A DNA stretch of 64,000 nucleotides, from NCBI GenBank assembly GCA_949283955.1, contig CASDUP010000031.1, forward strand, positions 62,001 to 126,000. The letters run 5' to 3'. Both the position numbers and the translations under genes were made by a program. Positions 60,537 to 64,000 of this stretch are shown here, one piece after another (the first letter of the stretch is position 1; each line of letters starts with the position of its first letter). The stretch comes from an uncultured Verrucomicrobiota bacterium (GTDB lineage: Bacteria > Verrucomicrobiota > Verrucomicrobiia > Opitutales > Intestinicryptomonadaceae). The notes under the pieces are model-generated. The model had not been told where the DNA came from and searched no databases. It saw only the letters and a list, made by a program, of their open reading frames with translations.

Positions 60537-62440
60537 AGCTCTTGTCCCCGGCAAGGGACGCGGAAACGGCTACGGCCGCGATATTGTCTGGAGCGGACGC
60601 CGTTTATATGGGAGCGGAGCGATTTGGGGCTAGGGAGAATGCGGGCAATTCGCTGGAGGATATCGCAAAAGCGGCGGAGTTTGCCCACCAGTTTGGCGCG
60701 AAGTTGTACGTGGCGTTAAACACCATACTCTCCGACAGCGAGCTGGACGATGCGGTCAAATTGTCGAAGGAGCTGGACGACGCAAAAGTCGACGCTTTGA
60801 TAGTGCAGGACATGGGGCTTTTAGCCCGAAATGACATGCCTCCCCTTCCCCTCCATGCGAGCACCCAGTGCCATATAGCCAGCCCCGGCAAAGCCCTATT
60901 CTTGGCAAAATCCGGAAAATTCGAAACCCTTGTATTGGCCCGGGAGCTCTCCCTTAATGAAATTAGGGACATATCCAACGCCGTTCCCGAGTGCGGGATA
61001 GAATGTTTTGTCCACGGAGCTCTTTGCGTCTCATTCAGCGGACAGTGCCATCTGAGCGCCGCAATAGGAGGCAGAAGCGGCAATAGGGGAAACTGCGCAC
61101 AACCTTGCAGGGAATTTTATTCGCTGTTTGATTCGAAAGGAAGAAAGCTTGCCGAAGGAAGGCTGCTTTCCCTAAAAGACATGAACAGATCGGCCTCGGT
61201 GGGAGAAATGCTCGATGCGGGAGTTTCCAGCTTTAAGATTGAGGGAAGGTTGAAGGACTCGGGATACGTCAAAAACATAACTGCCCATTACAGAAAAATA
61301 CTTGACGAAGAAATGTCGAAGCGGGGCCTTGTGAGGTCGAGTTTTGGGGAGAGCCGAACGGCCTTTGTACCGTCGCCGGAAAAGAGCTTCAACCGGGGCT
61401 TTTGCGATTGCGGGCTCCACGACTCCACCCTGCCGAGGCGTCCCGGAAGAGCGGCTTTCGACACTCCAAAAAGCAGGGGAGAATTTCTCGGAATAGCAAG
61501 AAATCCCTTCAAAGGAGGATTCTTTTTGGAATCTAAATACTCCGCTCCAAAAATCTCCAACGGAGACGGACTTTTATTCGTCTCTAAAAACGAGAGCTTT
61601 GGAGGGGTAGTCAACGGCATGGAAGGGAAAAAAATTTTTCTCGGCTCGAGAGATAGAAGCAAGCTGAGGATTCCAAAAGACGGCTGGGAGGTGTGGAGAA
61701 ATTTTGACTTTGTTTTCGAAAAATCTCTCGAACTCCCTGCGGAAAGGCGAATTGGGGTGGAAATCTCCCTCTCAAAGATAGAAGAAAACAAGCTGGAAAT
61801 AAGAATGACCGCCGACACCCCCCGAAGGGAAAGCTCGAGCGCATTTCTGGAGAACTTCGAACTAGCCAAAAACCAATCACCGGAACACATCTCCGAAAGT
61901 TTAAAGAAGCTGGGATCCACTATATTCTTTTCTAAATATCCCGTAAAGATACAGTCTCCAGTTCCCTTCCTAAAGGCCTCGGAGATAAACGGAATAAGAA
62001 GGGAGCTTGCGGAAAGCCTCAGAATGAAAATACTCGAGAATGCCGAGAGGGATAGAAGCGAGTCGAAGAAAATCAGGGCAAAAAAAAACTCTGAACTTTT
62101 GGAGAGACAAAACCTTTCCGAGAAAATTTTAAGGGAAATTCCCAAAGACATGCAGGCTAATGTCTCCAATTCCCGCGCGGAAAAATTCTATGCCTCCTGC
62201 GGAATAAAGATAGAGGAAAGGTCTCTCGAATTTGAGAAGGAGCCTAACTATTCGGGCAGAAAGGTAATGTCCACCAGGCACTGCATTTTAAGGGAGCTTG
62301 GAGCGTGCAAAAGAAACGTCGATAAGCCCCTGCGACTCGTCTCGGAAAACGCGAGTCTGCTCTTGAAAATCGACTGCAAAAATTGCGGCATGGAGATATT
62401 CTTCGAAGGGCGCCGCAAAAAAGCACCTTCCCCGGTTTAA
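60506..62440 (+). CDS. rlhA: U32-family protein, RlhA-like (23S rRNA hydroxylation)
   Basis: 644 residues, close to RlhA of Escherichia coli (about 650). N-terminal ELLSPARDAETATAAILSGADAVYMGAERFGAR and the U32 signature with four Cys (FVHGALCVSFSGQCHLS... NRGNCAQPCREFY) are clear. The PepU32-collagenase-like C-terminal region reaches to CKNCGMEIFFEG. RlhA hydroxylates C2501 of 23S rRNA; paralogues modify tRNA. It overlaps the CPBP gene by 31 bp in another frame, so translation is probably coupled. Confidence 0.88.
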   Translation: MGNERVRRKIELLSPARDAETATAAILSGADAVYMGAERFGARENAGNSLEDIAKAAEFAHQFGAKLYVALNTILSDSELDDAVKLSKELDDAKVDALIVQDMGLLARNDMPPLPLHASTQCHIASPGKALFLAKSGKFETLVLARELSLNEIRDISNAVPECGIECFVHGALCVSFSGQCHLSAAIGGRSGNRGNCAQPCREFYSLFDSKGRKLAEGRLLSLKDMNRSASVGEMLDAGVSSFKIEGRLKDSGYVKNITAHYRKILDEEMSKRGLVRSSFGESRTAFVPSPEKSFNRGFCDCGLHDSTLPRRPGRAAFDTPKSRGEFLGIARNPFKGGFFLESKYSAPKISNGDGLLFVSKNESFGGVVNGMEGKKIFLGSRDRSKLRIPKDGWEVWRNFDFVFEKSLELPAERRIGVEISLSKIEENKLEIRMTADTPRRESSSAFLENFELAKNQSPEHISESLKKLGSTIFFSKYPVKIQSPVPFLKASEINGIRRELAESLRMKILENAERDRSESKKIRAKKNSELLERQNLSEKILREIPKDMQANVSNSRAEKFYASCGIKIEERSLEFEKEPNYSGRKVMSTRHCILRELGACKRNVDKPLRLVSENASLLLKIDCKNCGMEIFFEGRRKKAPSPV

Positions 62441-62522
62441 ACAGTTTGAGACGATAAGAGCCTAAATGCCCCGACTCCCTTAAAGCGCATAGCTGCAAAG
62501 GTTCTACTTAAAAATTGTTTGG

Positions 62523-62550
62523 CAAAAAAAAAGCGCCCCTTGCGGGGCGC
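62523..62550 (-). terminator. Terminator of the phosphofructokinase gene
   Basis: GCGCCCC / GGGGCGC with a TTGC centre and T9 on the minus strand, 13 bp past the stop. Confidence 0.88.
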
Positions 62551-62563
62551 CAAAAATTTTCCG

Positions 62564-63766
62564 TTAAATCTGGCCTATTTCTTTGAGCATCTTTACGAAC
62601 CATTCGCGCTTGGTATCGAACGGCTTTCCGCCCTTGATTCTCTCGAACTCTATGGCGCGAAGCACGCAATTTTTGTCTTCGTCGTGCCCTATCACTCCGC
62701 CCTCTCCCCTCAAGGCGCACTCCACGGCCAAATCCGTGCAGCTCTTTATCAGGCGAAGATCGTCGGGATTCGACGCCGCAGCGCGGGCAAAATATCCGCT
62801 CTTTTGAACTAGAACCTTCTCGGCACCTATCATTTCGGCAAACTGCTTCCCGAACCACTTTCCGGGATTTACCGCGTCGAGCTTTACGTGCCCGAAGGCG
62901 TCGCGGGGAACTTCCTCGCCCTTGGCCTCCATCTCGGCGACAATCGTCTCGACTCCGGCTCCCTCGGAGATGAATATGTTGACGCAATCGTTGTCGTCCA
63001 TGATCTTCTTGAGCCTAGAAGCCTCGGATTTTATGTCGAGCGGAAGTTCAGGAATGTAAACGGCAGAGACATCTCTTTTTGCCTTAGAAACTCCCAATCC
63101 GTCGGCAAATTCTCTCGCGTCGAGCATCTGGCGATACTTGGCCGCCGTGGCAGCCGTCAAATATCCGCAGTTGCGTCCCATAACCTCATGTATTATGAGC
63201 ATTCTGGGATTGGCAGTGCTCTCGCTTACAACGTTCATGAAGAACTTTGCTCCCTCCTCGGCAGCCGTCCACGCTCCCAAACTCTGCTTAATGGGATAGA
63301 CATCGTTGTCTATGGTCTTGGGAAGGCCTATGACAGTCAGATTGTAATTGTTCTCCTTTAAAAACTTCGCCAAATCCGCCGCCGCGGTGTTGGTATCGTC
63401 TCCGCCTATCGTGTGGAGAACGTCGACTCCGTCCTTGACAAGGCGATCCGCCGCAACTTTCTGAGGCTCCTCGCCCTCCTTGACCAGACCGCGCTTTACG
63501 CAATCCTTTACGTTGGTGAGCTTGACTCGGGAATTTCCTATCGGTGAGCCGCCGTATCCGTACAAAACCTTTGCCTTCTTCCTCATCTCGGAGTCGACGA
63601 CAAAACTGTCTCCCAAGAGAAGTCCTTTATATCCGCTGCGATAGCAGATTATCTCTATGGAGGGATCTATCTCCGTGTATCTGTCTATGAGTCCGGCAAT
63701 CGCGCTGGAAAGGCACGGAGCTAAACCGCCGGCTGTTAGTATTGCGACTTTTTTAGGCTTGTTCAT
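62564..63766 (-). CDS. pfp: 6-phosphofructokinase, PPi-dependent type by active-site residues
   Basis: 400 residues. The donor site reads IGGDDTNTAAA (GGDD at 121-124; ATP enzymes have GGDGS) and the catalytic block reads LPKTIDNDV (149-156; ATP enzymes have PGTIDND). An extra Asp at the first position and Lys at the second mark pyrophosphate-dependent enzymes. IHEVMGRNCGYLTA and the effector-side GVIGHDEDKNCV are family standard. It phosphorylates fructose-6-P reversibly. It is a single gene with its own terminator, divergent from the last gene of the window. Confidence 0.88.
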   Translation of the reverse strand: MNKPKKVAILTAGGLAPCLSSAIAGLIDRYTEIDPSIEIICYRSGYKGLLLGDSFVVDSEMRKKAKVLYGYGGSPIGNSRVKLTNVKDCVKRGLVKEGEEPQKVAADRLVKDGVDVLHTIGGDDTNTAAADLAKFLKENNYNLTVIGLPKTIDNDVYPIKQSLGAWTAAEEGAKFFMNVVSESTANPRMLIIHEVMGRNCGYLTAATAAKYRQMLDAREFADGLGVSKAKRDVSAVYIPELPLDIKSEASRLKKIMDDNDCVNIFISEGAGVETIVAEMEAKGEEVPRDAFGHVKLDAVNPGKWFGKQFAEMIGAEKVLVQKSGYFARAAASNPDDLRLIKSCTDLAVECALRGEGGVIGHDEDKNCVLRAIEFERIKGGKPFDTKREWFVKMLKEIGQI

Positions 63767-63871
63767 AATGTTTTAGATGTTAAGTCAAAAATTAATTGGC
63801 GCATTTTACCCGTAGTCGAGTTCGCCGCAAGAAAAGAATCGACAAAATAAAAAAACGTCGAAAATCCCGCC

Positions 63872-63900
63872 TTGACAGAAAGTTATCCCGGTTTTCTAAT
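63872..63900 (+). promoter_or_regulatory. Sigma-70 type promoter of the last gene
   Basis: TTGACA (63872-63877), 17 bp, TCTAAT (63895-63900). The gene starts 60 bp downstream. A three-codon frame ATG AAA GGC TAA (63947-63958) lies directly before the start. Confidence 0.7.
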
Positions 63901-63959
63901 TGCCTCTTAGTGAATTTTGCCGCTCCAAAGGGCAAAATCTAAAACGATGAAAGGCTAAT

Positions 63960-64000
63960 ATGGTTCTATTTCTGCTCGGAATGGCGATACTCGTCGCGGG
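63960..64000 (+). CDS. Start of a membrane protein gene (3' truncated by window edge)
   Basis: Only the first 13 codons are visible: MVLFLLGMAILVA, a hydrophobic N-terminal segment. The upstream promoter and an AAGG box make this a true start. It resembles the beginning of carbon-starvation (CstA-type) transporters, but too little is visible to name it. Confidence 0.5.
   Translation, partial: MVLFLLGMAILVA

Overview
The window is a stretch of ordinary, densely coding bacterial chromosome with about 50 genes, one tRNA, no rRNA, no CRISPR array and no recognisable insertion sequence or prophage. Several things point to a Gram-negative member of the Verrucomicrobiota (an Opitutae-like lineage is my best guess, an inference): a PEP-CTERM surface protein, a TIGR03790-family protein, a TorF-like porin, an RND efflux pump, an ExbB-ExbD-TonB set, many secreted carbohydrate-active proteins, many starts without a strong Shine-Dalgarno, and heavy use of ATA and AGA/AGG codons in most genes.

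Layout. 1-7.8 kb: the tail of a cytidylate-kinase-like gene, a 1.1 kb stretch with no gene, tRNA-Thr, a secreted C39-like protein that seems to lack its active-site residues, then a minus-strand cluster (GT39 glycosyltransferase, VC0807-like membrane protein, metal/cobalamin-type binding protein, TIGR03790 protein). 8-16.6 kb: clpB with a clear promoter, a TPR membrane protein, an outer-membrane beta-barrel with its own promoter and terminator, a YycJ-like MBL hydrolase and a GH32-fold protein without the GH32 catalytic triad. 16.7-23.3 kb: a tetR-acrA-acrB-oprM type efflux operon with a palindromic operator upstream. 23.6-28.9 kb: uracil-DNA glycosylase, CoaC-type decarboxylase, rsmE, ygiQ and dinB. 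28.9-32.9 kb: an operon dhaK-dhaL-LsrF-like aldolase-SGNH hydrolase. 33-42.9 kb: TorF-like porin, ahcY, metK, an EEP-family hydrolase, gltX, a NUDIX hydrolase and ppdK behind a structured leader. 43-47.6 kb: GH28-like beta-helix protein, PEP-CTERM protein and a 2-hydroxyacid dehydrogenase. 47.6-52.9 kb: HAD phosphatase, metF, LOG protein, IPT-domain lipoprotein and hemW. 53-56.2 kb: an iron-uptake unit, dtxR-feoA-feoB plus a 57-residue FeoB-associated Cys-rich protein. 56.3-64 kb: araD-like epimerase, exbB-exbD-tonB, CPBP protease, rlhA-like U32 protein, PPi-type phosphofructokinase and the first codons of a membrane-protein gene.

How the genes fit together. Pyruvate phosphate dikinase and a phosphofructokinase with PPi-type active-site residues together suggest pyrophosphate-linked glycolysis. 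metK, ahcY and metF belong to the methyl cycle. The Feo unit has an inverted repeat over the feoA promoter and shares a half-site with the dtxR leader. I found no clear new defence or mobile system. The most unusual items are proteins of hydrolase fold that lack the expected catalytic residues (GH32-like, C39-like, GH28-like), two structured 5' leaders (ppdK and the PEP-CTERM gene), and the dhaKL/LsrF-like/SGNH operon without a PTS DhaM gene.
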